Origin: UBA1731 sp964567665
GTDB lineage: Bacteria; Verrucomicrobiota; Kiritimatiellia; RFP12; UBA1067
Reading direction: 5' to 3'
Assembly: GCA_964567665.1 (NCBI GenBank)
Contig: CAZMNN010000011.1
Location: forward strand, 1 to 60,773
DNA: 60,773 nucleotides
The notes below the pieces were generated by a model that saw only the letters and a list, made by a program, of their open reading frames with translations, was not told where the DNA came from and did no database searches. Of this stretch, positions 1-7,611 are shown in pieces (the first letter of the stretch is position 1; every line of letters starts with the position of its first letter). A program made the translations under genes and the position numbers.

Positions 1-664
1 TGTCAACGAGCAGCGGTTCATCGCCGTTCCAAACGGTGCCGTCCGGGACATGGTGGCATTCTGCGGCGTTTCTGCCGACGCATACGATCGTCTCGAACGC
101 TTCGCCGTCGCCGAGTGCGTTCATCCATGCGCGGATTATTCGCTGCATGTCCTTTTCGGTCATGCCCGGCTTGAACTCCTTGCGGGATTCCTGCCATATG
201 CGGTCGTTCAGCGCCTCTGCGGATGCGACCTTCGCAATCTCCGCAGGTGTCTTTACGGCACGGAGCAGGAGCAGGTCGCTGTTGACGTCGACGAATTTCG
301 CTTTCCTGAACTGCCTTTGCAGCGAGATGAATTGCGCTGCCGGAATGGCGCCTTCATATCCAATCTTGGGTTTTTCGCATTTGGGAAGGGCGACGGCCTT
401 TGGGCTGTACCGTGCGCTGTCCTTTACCTTGAGCCATGGCGCTTCTCGTCTTGCCGCCGGAACGTACCGGAAGTCGGTCCATAGTTCGGGGACGGCAATG
501 CCGTCGGAATGGACGACAAGGCATCCGTTGTCGCATCCGAATCCGGCAAGAGCCTTCAGGTTCGCCTCGCCATGCACAAGGGCGACTGCAATGCCGCGTC
601 GGCGCAGCTTTGCGGTGAATGCGGATATGCGATCCTTGAACGGGTTTTCGATTTTCTGTTTCAT
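1..664 (-). CDS. M24-family metallopeptidase (Xaa-Pro aminopeptidase-like), 3' part cut by window edge
   Basis: I translated this from the minus strand; it starts with ATG at 664 and is still open at base 1, giving the first 221 residues. Residues 1 to about 125 read as a creatinase N-terminal domain (MKQKIENPF..., then VALVHGEANLKAL). From about 130 the M24 pita-bread domain begins, with the family phrases RAVKTPAEIAKV, KPGMTEKDM and CVGRNAAECHH, and the visible part ends at the first expected metal ligand (LLVD). Family members remove N-terminal residues preceding proline in the cytoplasm, using two metal ions. Its ATG overlaps the TGA of the upstream recombinase gene (ATGA), so translation is probably coupled. 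The remaining metal ligands lie outside the window, so activity cannot be judged. Confidence 0.88.
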   Translation of the reverse strand, partial: MKQKIENPFKDRISAFTAKLRRRGIAVALVHGEANLKALAGFGCDNGCLVVHSDGIAVPELWTDFRYVPAARREAPWLKVKDSARYSPKAVALPKCEKPKIGYEGAIPAAQFISLQRQFRKAKFVDVNSDLLLLRAVKTPAEIAKVASAEALNDRIWQESRKEFKPGMTEKDMQRIIRAWMNALGDGEAFETIVCVGRNAAECHHVPDGTVWNGDEPLLVD

Positions 665-1569
665 GCTCGCGGATGATATTTATGATGTATTTCGCCGAGA
701 CGCGATTCGTCTACATGGGTATATATCTGCGTTGTCGAAATTGATGCGTGTCCAAGCATTTCCTGGATGGCGCGGATGTCCGCGCCATGCGAGAGAAGGT
801 GGGACGCGAAGCAGTGTCTCAGAACGTGCGGAGACACCGTTGACGGGTCGATTCCCGCTGCGGTTGCCCTGCGCTTCAGCATCTTGAACACACCGATGCG
901 CGAGAAGCCAGTTCCGAGCCTGTTTACGAAAAGATGCCGCTCTTCGGCGTTGCCGCGCACCAGGGTGTCGCGTGCGGATGCGAGATATCGCGCAATGGCA
1001 TCGCCGGCGGAATGTCCGAGAGGCACGATCCTGTCGCGTGAGCCTTTCCCCGTGCAGCGTATCAGGTCTGCGCCCTCGGTGATCGATTCGAGCGTAAGGC
1101 CGCACAGTTCGCTCACACGAAGACCGCAGCCGTACAGCAGTTCGAGCATGGCCCTGTCGCGCAGGTCGTCCGGTTCCGTTCCGGAGATTGATTCGACAAG
1201 CTGCCGCGTAGTCTCCTCCGTGAGTATCTTCGGAAGCGGAACGCCTTTCTTCGGAGCCTCCAGCCCCTCGGTCGGGTCGGCTGAAACAAGCCGCATCTCC
1301 TTGAGATGCGAGAAGAACTCCTTTATCGCGACGAATGCGCGGGCCCGCGACGTTGCCTTCTTTTCCGATTGCAGCAGAACCAGCAGATACCCCGATATGT
1401 CCGTGCGGACGACAGATGCCGGAGAAGGGCGGCCATGTGATGCAAGATGTTGAACAAGAGCGCGGACATCCCGGAGATACGCCTCCTGCGTCATCTCCGA
1501 AAGTCCGCGCTCAAGCGCCAATGCGGCGGCGAAGGAATCGACCGCCTCCACGAATCCAGATTCGGTCAT
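661..1569 (-). CDS. xerD: Tyrosine recombinase, XerC/XerD type
   Basis: 302 residues, the usual length for XerC/XerD, which resolve chromosome dimers at dif with FtsK. The N-terminal SAM-like DNA-binding domain covers about residues 1-100 (LERGLSEMTQEAYLRDV is the typical start). The catalytic domain shows the full set: Arg in LYGCGLRVSEL, Lys in GKGSRDR, HxxR at His248-Arg251 (SPHVLRHCF), His274 in LGHAS and nucleophile Tyr283 in TTQIYTH. I chose ATG 1569 because 302 residues matches the family; the open frame extends to 1680 but would overlap the upstream gene. It lies 25 nt after the isomerase-like gene and overlaps the M24 gene by 4 nt. No integrase-type N-terminal arm, att site or cargo is visible, so a housekeeping Xer is more likely than a phage integrase. 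XerC versus XerD cannot be settled from sequence alone. Confidence 0.88.
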   Translation of the reverse strand: MTESGFVEAVDSFAAALALERGLSEMTQEAYLRDVRALVQHLASHGRPSPASVVRTDISGYLLVLLQSEKKATSRARAFVAIKEFFSHLKEMRLVSADPTEGLEAPKKGVPLPKILTEETTRQLVESISGTEPDDLRDRAMLELLYGCGLRVSELCGLTLESITEGADLIRCTGKGSRDRIVPLGHSAGDAIARYLASARDTLVRGNAEERHLFVNRLGTGFSRIGVFKMLKRRATAAGIDPSTVSPHVLRHCFASHLLSHGADIRAIQEMLGHASISTTQIYTHVDESRLGEIHHKYHPRA

Positions 1570-1594
1570 TTCGTTCCGCGCCGCCGCGATTGAT

Positions 1595-2545
1595 TTAGCA
1601 GCGACCCTTTGAGCGGAGGAAGTCGAACGACTTCTGGATCGCCATGAGCGAGTCGTCGTGGCGTTCGCATTCGACCACATACCACTTCACGCCGTCAGCA
1701 TCCGTCGCCGGGAAGAGGCGATCCCATTCCACGCCCTTCGCGCCGGGCTGACCGGGCTGGCCGAGGATTGCGTCAAACGTCTTCACGCCGGCGCCCATGC
1801 CGTTCTCCTTCGCGTGAAGCGTGGGGGAACGGTGCGGATACTTCCTGTACTGTTCGCACGGATCCTGTCCGACGCAGGTCGTCCAGCCGACATCCTGCTC
1901 CATGCAGACCGCCTTGTCGGTGTGCGAGAAGAAGTAGTCCCAGTACGTCGTGCCGTCCTGCATCTTCACCTGGAACTCCCACATGTGGTTGTGGAGACCG
2001 ATCTTGCATCCGTACTTCGCGCAGTTCTCCGCTGCGGTGTTGTAGTAGTCGCAGAGGCTCTTGATGAAGTCGTCAGTCTTCTGGCTGGGGGTTCCCTTGC
2101 CGCTCCAGGACCAGTCCGGCGGCATGTTTCCGCCGCCGGGGCAGATCAGGAGGTTGTTGCCGTAGCCGAGGTTGAACTCGCAGTTCTTGGCGTAGTTGGC
2201 CGGAGAGAACGCATCCTTGCCGACGTGGGTGCCGCAAGCGGCGAGGCCGGCGTCATCCAGCATGGCCTTGAGCGTCTTGGCGTCGTTTCCGTAGTAGCCG
2301 GCGAACTCAACGCCCTTGTATCCCACTGCGGCTACATCCTTCAGCGCCTGGGCGAGACCCACGCCCGCCTTGATGACCTTGCCTTCCTTGTCCTTCTTTC
2401 CGCCGATGTACGTGCGGATCGAATAGAGCTGCACGGCCACGTTGCTCTTGCTGCCGCAGCAGAACGAGCAGCATCCGGGAAGCGCGGCGGCGGATGCCGC
2501 TGCGAACGTCGATCCGAGAAACGAACGACGACTGATGTTCATCAT
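1595..2545 (-). CDS. Tat-exported sugar phosphate isomerase/epimerase homologue
   Basis: 316 residues. The N-terminus has a twin-arginine motif (SRRSFLG), a hydrophobic Ala-rich stretch and a possible lipobox (ALPGC), so the product is probably exported folded and perhaps lipidated. The mature part reads as the xylose-isomerase-like TIM barrel: VAVQLYSIRTY at the first strand, GYKGVEFAGYYG, CGTHVG, and GLHNHMWEF, which carries typical metal-binding His/Glu positions. Such exported isomerase homologues are common in PVC bacteria; their substrates are mostly unknown. AAGGAG lies 7 nt before ATG 2545; the second ATG, 3 nt later, is also possible. It sits 45 nt downstream of the SGNH hydrolase gene and 25 nt upstream of xerD, suggesting co-transcription. 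The mature N-terminus is unusually cysteine-rich (GCCSFCCG). Confidence 0.85.
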   Translation of the reverse strand: MMNISRRSFLGSTFAAASAAALPGCCSFCCGSKSNVAVQLYSIRTYIGGKKDKEGKVIKAGVGLAQALKDVAAVGYKGVEFAGYYGNDAKTLKAMLDDAGLAACGTHVGKDAFSPANYAKNCEFNLGYGNNLLICPGGGNMPPDWSWSGKGTPSQKTDDFIKSLCDYYNTAAENCAKYGCKIGLHNHMWEFQVKMQDGTTYWDYFFSHTDKAVCMEQDVGWTTCVGQDPCEQYRKYPHRSPTLHAKENGMGAGVKTFDAILGQPGQPGAKGVEWDRLFPATDADGVKWYVVECERHDDSLMAIQKSFDFLRSKGRC

Positions 2546-2590
2546 TATTGTTACTCCTTGTTTTGTGTTGTCGGTAAAATCGGCATTGGC

Positions 2591-3757
2591 TCAGCGCACG
2601 GATTTGAGCGCGGCCTTCACGGCGCCGCCGAACGCGTCCGCCATCGATCTCATTCCGAGGTCGTTGGGGTGGCATCCGTCCACCGTGCCCTCTCCGTCTC
2701 CGGTGTACATGTCCGTCTTCGGCAGGTACACAAGATTCTTCCATCCTTCGGCGACGAGCTTTTCATAGAGCTTGCGCATGAACCTGTCCTTGCTGTTCGG
2801 TCCGCCGCAGAACACGTCGCACTGCTCCGCCATCACGATCGGCACACCGGGCCTTTTGGCGCGGAGATTCCTTATGAACGGCTCGTAGTTCTCGTCCACG
2901 TTTCGTCCGGACTGGCCGCCTTTCCCCTCGGAGGACATTCCCATGTTCCACAGGCAGTCGAGCACGTAGCAGCTCGCGTCGATGGCGGCGAGGTGTTCGC
3001 TCATCTCGTACTCCATCACGCCCGATCCGGAGAATCCGAGATTGACGATCGGGACGTCAAGCTCCCTGCCGACAATGGACGGGAATGCCATGCCGGGACG
3101 CGAGCAGCATCCGCCATGGGTGATCGACGTGCCGTAGAACACGACCGGTTTGTCGATGCCGCTCTTGCGCGGGCCGAGCGCATCGATCTTGGCGTCCTTC
3201 TCTATTCCGAGCGAGAAGGAGGATATGCCGTTGTACAGCGGAAGGTTCACGAGGCACGGAGTGCCGGGCTGCCACCAGTCGATGCGCAGATCGCCGCCGT
3301 TGGCGTTCCAGATGCGGCCCGTCTTGACGTAGCGCCATTTGCCGGCGTTGTCCATCCGGTACACATCGATGCCGGATACGCCCGTGGATGGCATGTGATC
3401 CATGGCAAGATTCTTGTTGTAAGGCGTCCAGCGGAAATGGAGGAACTTCGAGTTCGTGGTGAAGCGGAACTGCAGACCGGCGGAGTGATGCTTCATGGAG
3501 CGGACGCCGTTGTTGACGTTCGTCGTCACGTTCCGGGGAAGCCTGTCGTAGAACGCATCGACGTCAGAGAAGCATTTCCCCTCCATAGGAAGGTACTTCC
3601 CGTCGATCCACTTTACGCCGTTTGTATCGACGGTCGCGTTCTCGACGGCCATCCTCGGATCGTATTTCGCGATTTCGTTCTGCTGGGCAAAGGCAGATGC
3701 CGACAGAACCGCAACCAGCGGCATGGCAAGCATACATCCAAGCAACGGCTTCATCAT
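2591..3757 (-). CDS. Secreted SGNH/GDSL-family hydrolase
   Basis: 388 residues from ATG 3757. The Sec signal peptide (MMKPLLGCMLAMPLVAVLSASAFA) probably ends before QQNEI. Residues from about 30 to 180 look like the beta-rich domain that precedes the catalytic domain in this SGNH subfamily. The hydrolase part has the nucleophile block YGTSITHGG, a Gly/Asn-type block around NLGFSGSG, and the terminal catalytic DGCHPND (Asp and His). Family members are esterases, often deacetylating glycans, acting outside the cytoplasm. I preferred 3757 because GAAAGGA lies 9-10 nt upstream and the signal peptide begins there; ATG 3766 is the alternative. It is first in a minus-strand run with the isomerase homologue, xerD and the M24 gene, with an extended -10 box about 75 nt upstream. 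Confidence 0.87.
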   Translation of the reverse strand: MMKPLLGCMLAMPLVAVLSASAFAQQNEIAKYDPRMAVENATVDTNGVKWIDGKYLPMEGKCFSDVDAFYDRLPRNVTTNVNNGVRSMKHHSAGLQFRFTTNSKFLHFRWTPYNKNLAMDHMPSTGVSGIDVYRMDNAGKWRYVKTGRIWNANGGDLRIDWWQPGTPCLVNLPLYNGISSFSLGIEKDAKIDALGPRKSGIDKPVVFYGTSITHGGCCSRPGMAFPSIVGRELDVPIVNLGFSGSGVMEYEMSEHLAAIDASCYVLDCLWNMGMSSEGKGGQSGRNVDENYEPFIRNLRAKRPGVPIVMAEQCDVFCGGPNSKDRFMRKLYEKLVAEGWKNLVYLPKTDMYTGDGEGTVDGCHPNDLGMRSMADAFGGAVKAALKSVR

Positions 3758-3839
3758 ATTGGTCATTCCTTTCTGTCCATGTGCGTTCCCGGCGAACGGC
3801 TGCACATCGCAATCGGTTTCCGGTAAACTATATCGGCAA

Positions 3840-3848
3840 ATTATATCA
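3840..3848 (-). promoter_or_regulatory. Extended -10 box for the SGNH hydrolase operon
   Basis: Read on the minus strand this is TGATATAAT, a perfect extended -10 element. It lies about 80 nt upstream of ATG 3757, which would give a leader of roughly 75 nt ending in a Shine-Dalgarno sequence. Confidence 0.6.
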
Positions 3849-3925
3849 AAAGGGGCGGAAAAGGAAAGCCCCCGCATCCGTAGAGGGCGGAAAGTGCGCT
3901 CACCCGCAGGGCTTGCCGGACGTTT

Positions 3926-3934
3926 TGCTATAAT
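3926..3934 (+). promoter_or_regulatory. Extended -10 box, 6 nt from the SDR start codon
   Basis: TGCTATAAT, followed by only 6 nt (CCGCGC) and then ATG 3941. Transcription starting about 7 nt after the -10 would begin at the start codon, so a leaderless mRNA is predicted. No Shine-Dalgarno can fit in the gap. Confidence 0.65.
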
Positions 3935-3940
3935 CCGCGC

Positions 3941-4591
3941 ATGAAAGAAGAGAGGAATCGTGGGACGGTGCTTGTCACCGGCGGTGTCCGGCGACTGGGC
4001 GGAAGCATTGCGGATGCACTGCGTACGGCAGGGTGGCGCGTCCTTGTTTCGTCCCATGCGAAGTCCGGGGCGGAGGATTTCGCGGTGGATCTCACAAGTC
4101 CGGACGGGCCGGCAAGGCTGTATTCCGCCGCGCTTGCCGCCGCGCCGGATCTTTGCGCCATAGTGAACAACGCTGCTCTCTTCAGGGGAGACGATGCGAC
4201 GCTTGAGGCCCTGAACGTGGTTGCTCCGCGCAAACTTACGATGCTCCTTGCCGGACGCGATGGCGTGAAGTGTTCAGTCGTGAACATCCTCGATTCCCGT
4301 GCGCTCGGCCCGGCGGAGTCCGGCGATTCCGCATACACGAAGACGAAGCGCCAGCTGCTCGCGGACACGAAGAAATATGCCGCCATGTTTGCGCAGACGC
4401 TTCGCGTGAACGCGGTCGCGCCAGGCCCCGTGCTGCCGCCGGTCGGCGTCCATGAGCCTTCCGGAGATATGCTCCTTGACAGAAGACCGACAACGGAAGA
4501 TGTGGCTTCAGCTGTCCGATATCTGCTTGAGGCGGAATGCGTGACCGGAACGGTGATACCGGTGGATGCCGGACAGCATCTGCTCTACTGA
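3941..4591 (+). CDS. Short-chain dehydrogenase/reductase, pteridine reductase-like
   Basis: 216 residues. A Rossmann fold with the nucleotide-binding TGGVRRLGG near residue 14, the NNAA motif of SDRs (IVNNAALF), the catalytic YxxxK as YTKTK, and VNAVAPGPVLPP after it. The TGxxRRLG start and APGPVLPP are typical of FolM/PTR1-type pteridine reductases, which reduce dihydropteridines with NADPH, so that role is my first guess. A generic 3-oxoacyl reductase-like role cannot be excluded. The protein is short for the family because several surface loops are reduced. It appears to be a single-gene unit with its own promoter and converges with the methyltransferase gene, overlapping it by 7 nt tail to tail. 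Confidence 0.83.
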   Translation: MKEERNRGTVLVTGGVRRLGGSIADALRTAGWRVLVSSHAKSGAEDFAVDLTSPDGPARLYSAALAAAPDLCAIVNNAALFRGDDATLEALNVVAPRKLTMLLAGRDGVKCSVVNILDSRALGPAESGDSAYTKTKRQLLADTKKYAAMFAQTLRVNAVAPGPVLPPVGVHEPSGDMLLDRRPTTEDVASAVRYLLEAECVTGTVIPVDAGQHLLY

Positions 4592-5262
4592 GCGTCGCGG
4601 CTGCGCTTTTCGAAGACCAGCGCCGTTGCGGAGGGAAACATCCGTCTCCGCGCAGCGAGAGTGAACCCAGCCGTTTCCGCCATCTTCGCGAATTCGTCTG
4701 CGCTGACGGTTTGCGAAACGGATCGCCGAAGGTATGCGTACTCGCTGCCGAATGAATTTGCGAACAGGAAGGCGACGAGCGTAAGCCATGCGTTGACGAA
4801 AGCCCCGATGATGCGCGACTGCGGGCGGAACAGCTCAAGCACTACGAGTCTGCCGTCCTTGGCAAGCACACGCCTGCATTCCGCAAGCGCCGCCGCCTTG
4901 TCCGGGAAGTTGCGGAATCCGAATCCGCATACCGCAAGTCCGAACGAGCCGTCCGGAACGCCGGAAAGGTCTTGGGCGTCGCCGGCCAGAAACCGCACCG
5001 ATTGGCGTCCGGCGAGCTTTGCCTTTGCGACATCCATCATTTCCGGTGTGATGTCCACGCAGGTGACACAGATCTGCGGAAAACGCCTGAGCAGTTCGAG
5101 CGTGAAGTCTCCGGTTCCGCAGGCAAGGTCGAGAACGCTGTCCGGATGCGGCGGCGGAACCGCGTCAAGCGCCTTTCGCCGCCACAGCCGGTCAAGCGAG
5201 AGGGACATGATCCTGTTCATCCTGTCGTACTTTCCGGCGATGTTGCCAAACATCCTTTTCAT
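4585..5262 (-). CDS. menG: Demethylmenaquinone/ubiquinone C-methyltransferase
   Basis: 225 residues from ATG 5262. A class I SAM methyltransferase of the UbiE/MenG family: the N-terminal MFGNIAGKYDRMNRIMSL is the UbiE signature 1 region, VLDLACGTGDFTLEL is the SAM-binding loop, and CGFGFRNFPD matches UbiE signature 2. It catalyses the last C-methylation of menaquinone (or ubiquinone) at the membrane. An anaerobic lifestyle would favour MenG, but no other quinone gene is present to confirm. ATG 5262 is supported by an extended -10 box exactly 7 nt upstream; a longer open frame to 5586 runs through the divergent promoter and is not used. The C-terminus overlaps the convergent SDR gene by 7 nt. 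Confidence 0.9.
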   Translation of the reverse strand: MKRMFGNIAGKYDRMNRIMSLSLDRLWRRKALDAVPPPHPDSVLDLACGTGDFTLELLRRFPQICVTCVDITPEMMDVAKAKLAGRQSVRFLAGDAQDLSGVPDGSFGLAVCGFGFRNFPDKAAALAECRRVLAKDGRLVVLELFRPQSRIIGAFVNAWLTLVAFLFANSFGSEYAYLRRSVSQTVSADEFAKMAETAGFTLAARRRMFPSATALVFEKRSRDAQ

Positions 5263-5269
5263 GCCGCGT

Positions 5270-5278
5270 ATTGTATCA
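5270..5278 (-). promoter_or_regulatory. Extended -10 box, 7 nt from the menG start codon
   Basis: Read on the minus strand: TGATACAAT, then 7 nt (ACGCGGC), then ATG 5262. Its divergent partner for the next gene lies only about 35 nt away, so the two start sites share one short intergenic region. A leaderless transcript is predicted. Confidence 0.6.
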
Positions 5279-5310
5279 TGTCCGCATGAACGCGGCGGCG
5301 CATCGCGTTG

Positions 5311-5319
5311 TGGTATAAT
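5311..5319 (+). promoter_or_regulatory. Extended -10 box, 7 nt from the lipoprotein hydrolase start
   Basis: TGGTATAAT followed by 7 nt (CCGTCGC) and ATG 5327. There is no Shine-Dalgarno and no room for one downstream of the expected start site. Confidence 0.68.
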
Positions 5320-5326
5320 CCGTCGC

Positions 5327-6139
5327 ATGAAAAACATCTTCAAGTCAATTGCAGTGTGCATGCTTGCCGGGCTGTTCGCGGCTGGATGCTGCACGGTCGT
5401 TCCGACAATCTCCGAAGACGCGAAAGTCCCGGAAAAGGTGGATCTTGCCTGGGCGAAGACCGTCACGCAGACCTGCGACTTCAACGGACTGAAATACCGC
5501 ATATTCGTTCCGCGCGGCATCGGCTGGATGGAGAAGGTTCCGCTGGTGCTGTTCCTGCACGGCGCCGGCGAGCGCGGAACGAACAACGTTGCGCAGCTCG
5601 TTCACGGAGTGCCGCAGATCATCGGCTACAGCGAACGCACCGGACAGAAGGCGATCGTCATTGCGCCTCAATGCCCGAACGGGGCGCAGTGGGTGGATAC
5701 TCCGTGGGGCGCACCTGCCCACACGATGAACCCGGAACCGTCCGTGAACATGGCGAAGGCGATGGAGCTGATAGATGACGTCATGGCAAGATATCCGGTT
5801 GACCGGGATCGCGTCTACGTGACCGGAATCTCCATGGGCGGCTACGGCACGTGGGACATCGCGCAGCGCGAACCGCAGAAGTTTGCCGCCGCGATGCCCA
5901 TCTGCGGCGGCGGTGACGTCGCCTGTGCGCCGAGGCTGAAGGGGCTTCCCGTCCGCGCAGTCCACGGCGACGCCGACAGCGTTGTGCCGGTGAAGCGTTC
6001 CCGCGACATGGTTGCTGCGCTGAAGGCCGTAGGCGGCGACGTGACCTACAATGAGATACCGGAGGCCGGACACAACGTCTGGTCATGCACCTACGATGAC
6101 GACGCTGCGCTGAAATGGCTTTTCAATCAGCATCGCTGA
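5327..6139 (+). CDS. Lipoprotein alpha/beta hydrolase (carboxylesterase-like)
   Basis: 270 residues. The signal peptide MKNIFKSIAVCMLAGLFAAGC ends in a lipobox, so Cys20 or 21 would be lipidated and the enzyme anchored in a membrane facing the periplasm. The fold is an alpha/beta hydrolase: VPLVLFLHGAGERG forms the oxyanion region, GISMGGYG holds the nucleophile Ser169, the Asp is probably in HGDADSVVP, and the His in EAGHNVW. This resembles the phospholipase/carboxylesterase and PHB-depolymerase-like groups found beside xylan and pectin esterases. The substrate is unknown; an ester on a plant or host glycan is plausible. It is a single gene with its own promoter, ending about 95 nt before enolase. 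ATG 5327 is chosen because the -10 box fits exactly and the signal peptide begins there. Confidence 0.86.
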   Translation: MKNIFKSIAVCMLAGLFAAGCCTVVPTISEDAKVPEKVDLAWAKTVTQTCDFNGLKYRIFVPRGIGWMEKVPLVLFLHGAGERGTNNVAQLVHGVPQIIGYSERTGQKAIVIAPQCPNGAQWVDTPWGAPAHTMNPEPSVNMAKAMELIDDVMARYPVDRDRVYVTGISMGGYGTWDIAQREPQKFAAAMPICGGGDVACAPRLKGLPVRAVHGDADSVVPVKRSRDMVAALKAVGGDVTYNEIPEAGHNVWSCTYDDDAALKWLFNQHR

Positions 6140-6172
6140 GCGTGGAATCGACAATTCCGTTTTTGCGCGTGT

Positions 6173-6201
6173 TTGACTTTCATGGGCGATGATGGTAGAC
6201 T
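6173..6201 (+). promoter_or_regulatory. Enolase promoter
   Basis: TTGACT at 6173-6178, a spacer of exactly 17 nt, and TAGACT at 6196-6201 preceded by TGG. This is one of the few promoters here with both a good -35 and an extended -10. It gives a leader of about 28 nt ending in AAGGAA before ATG 6236. Confidence 0.65.
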
Positions 6202-6235
6202 ACGCGGCAATTTTCCACTTAAGGAACATGAAGAC

Positions 6236-7525
6236 ATGAGTAACAGAACGATCAAGAAAGTGACGGCGCGGGAAATCATCGACTCCCGCGGTAATCCGAC
6301 TGTTGAAGTTGATGTTGTCCTCGAGGACGGCACGCTTGGCCGTGCGGCAGTCCCCTCCGGCGCCTCCACCGGCGTCAACGAAGCCCTCGAGCTCCGCGAC
6401 GGCGATCCGAAGCGCTACATGGGCAAGGGCGTGACGAAGGCTGTCGCCAACGTCAACAAGGTCATCGCCCCCAAGCTTGTCGGTCTCTGCGCCTGCGATC
6501 AGCGCGGCATCGACAACCTCATGCTCAAGCTTGACGGCACCCCCACGAAGTCCAAGCTCGGCGCCAACGCGATTCTCGGCGTCTCCCTCGCCGTCGCCAA
6601 GGCTGCGGCCGAGTCCTTCGGTCTGCCGCTCTACCGCTACATCGGCGGCACGAACACGTACACGCTCCCCGTTCCGATGATGAACATCATCAACGGCGGT
6701 GCGCACTCCGACGCTCCCATCGCGTTCCAGGAATTCATGATCCGTCCCGTCGGCGCGAAGAGCTTCAAGGAAGGTCTCCGCATGGGCGCCGAGACGTTCC
6801 ACAACCTCAAGAAGGTGCTGAAGGCCCGCGGTCTCTCCACAGCTGTCGGCGACGAGGGTGGTTTCGCCCCTGCGCTCGACTCCATCGAGGATGCCCTTGA
6901 GTGCATCATCAAGGCGATCAAGGCGGCCGGATACAAGCCCGGCAAGGATGTCACGATCGCCCTTGACTGCGCTTCGTCCGAGTTCTACAAGAACGGCAAG
7001 TACGACTACACCTGGAAGGAAGGCAAGAAGGGCGCCAAGCGCACGTCTGCCGAGCAGGTGAAGTACCTTGAGGATCTCGTCTCCAAGTATCCGATCGATT
7101 CCATCGAAGACGGCATGGCCGAAGGCGACTGGGACGGCTGGGTTGCCCTCACCAAGGCGATCGGCGACAAGTGCCAGCTCGTCGGCGACGATCTCTTCGT
7201 CACGAACGTAAAGTACCTTGAAAAGGGCATCAAGCTCGGCGCGGCCAACTCGATCCTCATCAAGGTCAACCAGATCGGTTCGCTCTCCGAGACGCTCGAC
7301 GCGATCGAGATGGCGCACCGCGCCGGCTACACGTCCGTCACCTCCCACCGCTCTGGCGAGACCGAGGATGCGACGATCGCCGACATCGCGGTTGCGACGA
7401 ACTCCGGACAGATCAAGACCGGTTCGATGAGCCGCACCGACCGCATCTGCAAGTACAACCAGCTTCTCCGCATCGAGGAGCAGCTTGGCGACAAGGCGGT
7501 CTACGGCTACAAGAAGGTTCGCTGA
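6236..7525 (+). CDS. eno: Enolase
   Basis: 429 residues, full length for bacterial enolase, which interconverts 2-phosphoglycerate and phosphoenolpyruvate in glycolysis. The N-terminal domain begins IKKVTAREIIDSRGNPTVEV. The barrel shows the catalytic and metal-binding phrases VGDEGGFAP, SIEDGMAEGDW, LVGDDLFVTN, ILIKVNQIGS and the signature region TSHRSGETED. A well-placed Shine-Dalgarno (AAGGAA) precedes ATG 6236; an in-frame earlier start at 6173 would overlap the -35. The codon choice (many ATC, AAG, CTC) differs from its neighbours and fits high expression. A hairpin with a T-run follows, so it is probably transcribed alone. Confidence 0.97.
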   Translation: MSNRTIKKVTAREIIDSRGNPTVEVDVVLEDGTLGRAAVPSGASTGVNEALELRDGDPKRYMGKGVTKAVANVNKVIAPKLVGLCACDQRGIDNLMLKLDGTPTKSKLGANAILGVSLAVAKAAAESFGLPLYRYIGGTNTYTLPVPMMNIINGGAHSDAPIAFQEFMIRPVGAKSFKEGLRMGAETFHNLKKVLKARGLSTAVGDEGGFAPALDSIEDALECIIKAIKAAGYKPGKDVTIALDCASSEFYKNGKYDYTWKEGKKGAKRTSAEQVKYLEDLVSKYPIDSIEDGMAEGDWDGWVALTKAIGDKCQLVGDDLFVTNVKYLEKGIKLGAANSILIKVNQIGSLSETLDAIEMAHRAGYTSVTSHRSGETEDATIADIAVATNSGQIKTGSMSRTDRICKYNQLLRIEEQLGDKAVYGYKKVR

Positions 7526-7544
7526 ACCGACCTTTGCGGCTAAC

Positions 7545-7589
7545 GGAAACGGTGCATCCGCCGGTGCGGGTGCGCCGTTTTCCTTTTTT
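7545..7589 (+). terminator. Rho-independent terminator after eno
   Basis: GGAAACGGTGCA pairs with TGCGCCGTTTTCC (one bulge, one G-T pair) around a loop of about 14 nt and is followed by TTTTTT. The T-run directly precedes the extended -10 box of the next gene. Confidence 0.7.
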
Positions 7590-7592
7590 GTG

Positions 7593-7601
7593 TGGTATAA
7601 T
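7593..7601 (+). promoter_or_regulatory. Extended -10 box of the M16 peptidase gene
   Basis: TGGTATAAT, with 10 nt to ATG 7612. The predicted leader is only about 3-4 nt, too short for a Shine-Dalgarno. Confidence 0.62.
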
Positions 7602-7611
7602 ACGCCACAAC

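Noticed and set aside
661..1569. Phage or integrative-element integrase
   Set aside because: The protein has the length and motifs of housekeeping Xer recombinases, it is embedded in an operon of metabolic genes, and no att sites, tRNA junction or phage genes are nearby.
1658..3826. A 722-codon open frame on the plus strand, antisense to the isomerase and SGNH genes
   Set aside because: The opposite strand encodes two clear protein families with Shine-Dalgarno sequences; the frame is a by-product of high G+C codon use and its translation has no recognisable domain. The same holds for the long antisense frames at 22154-23605, 25048-27414, 34385-36439 and 53450-54931.
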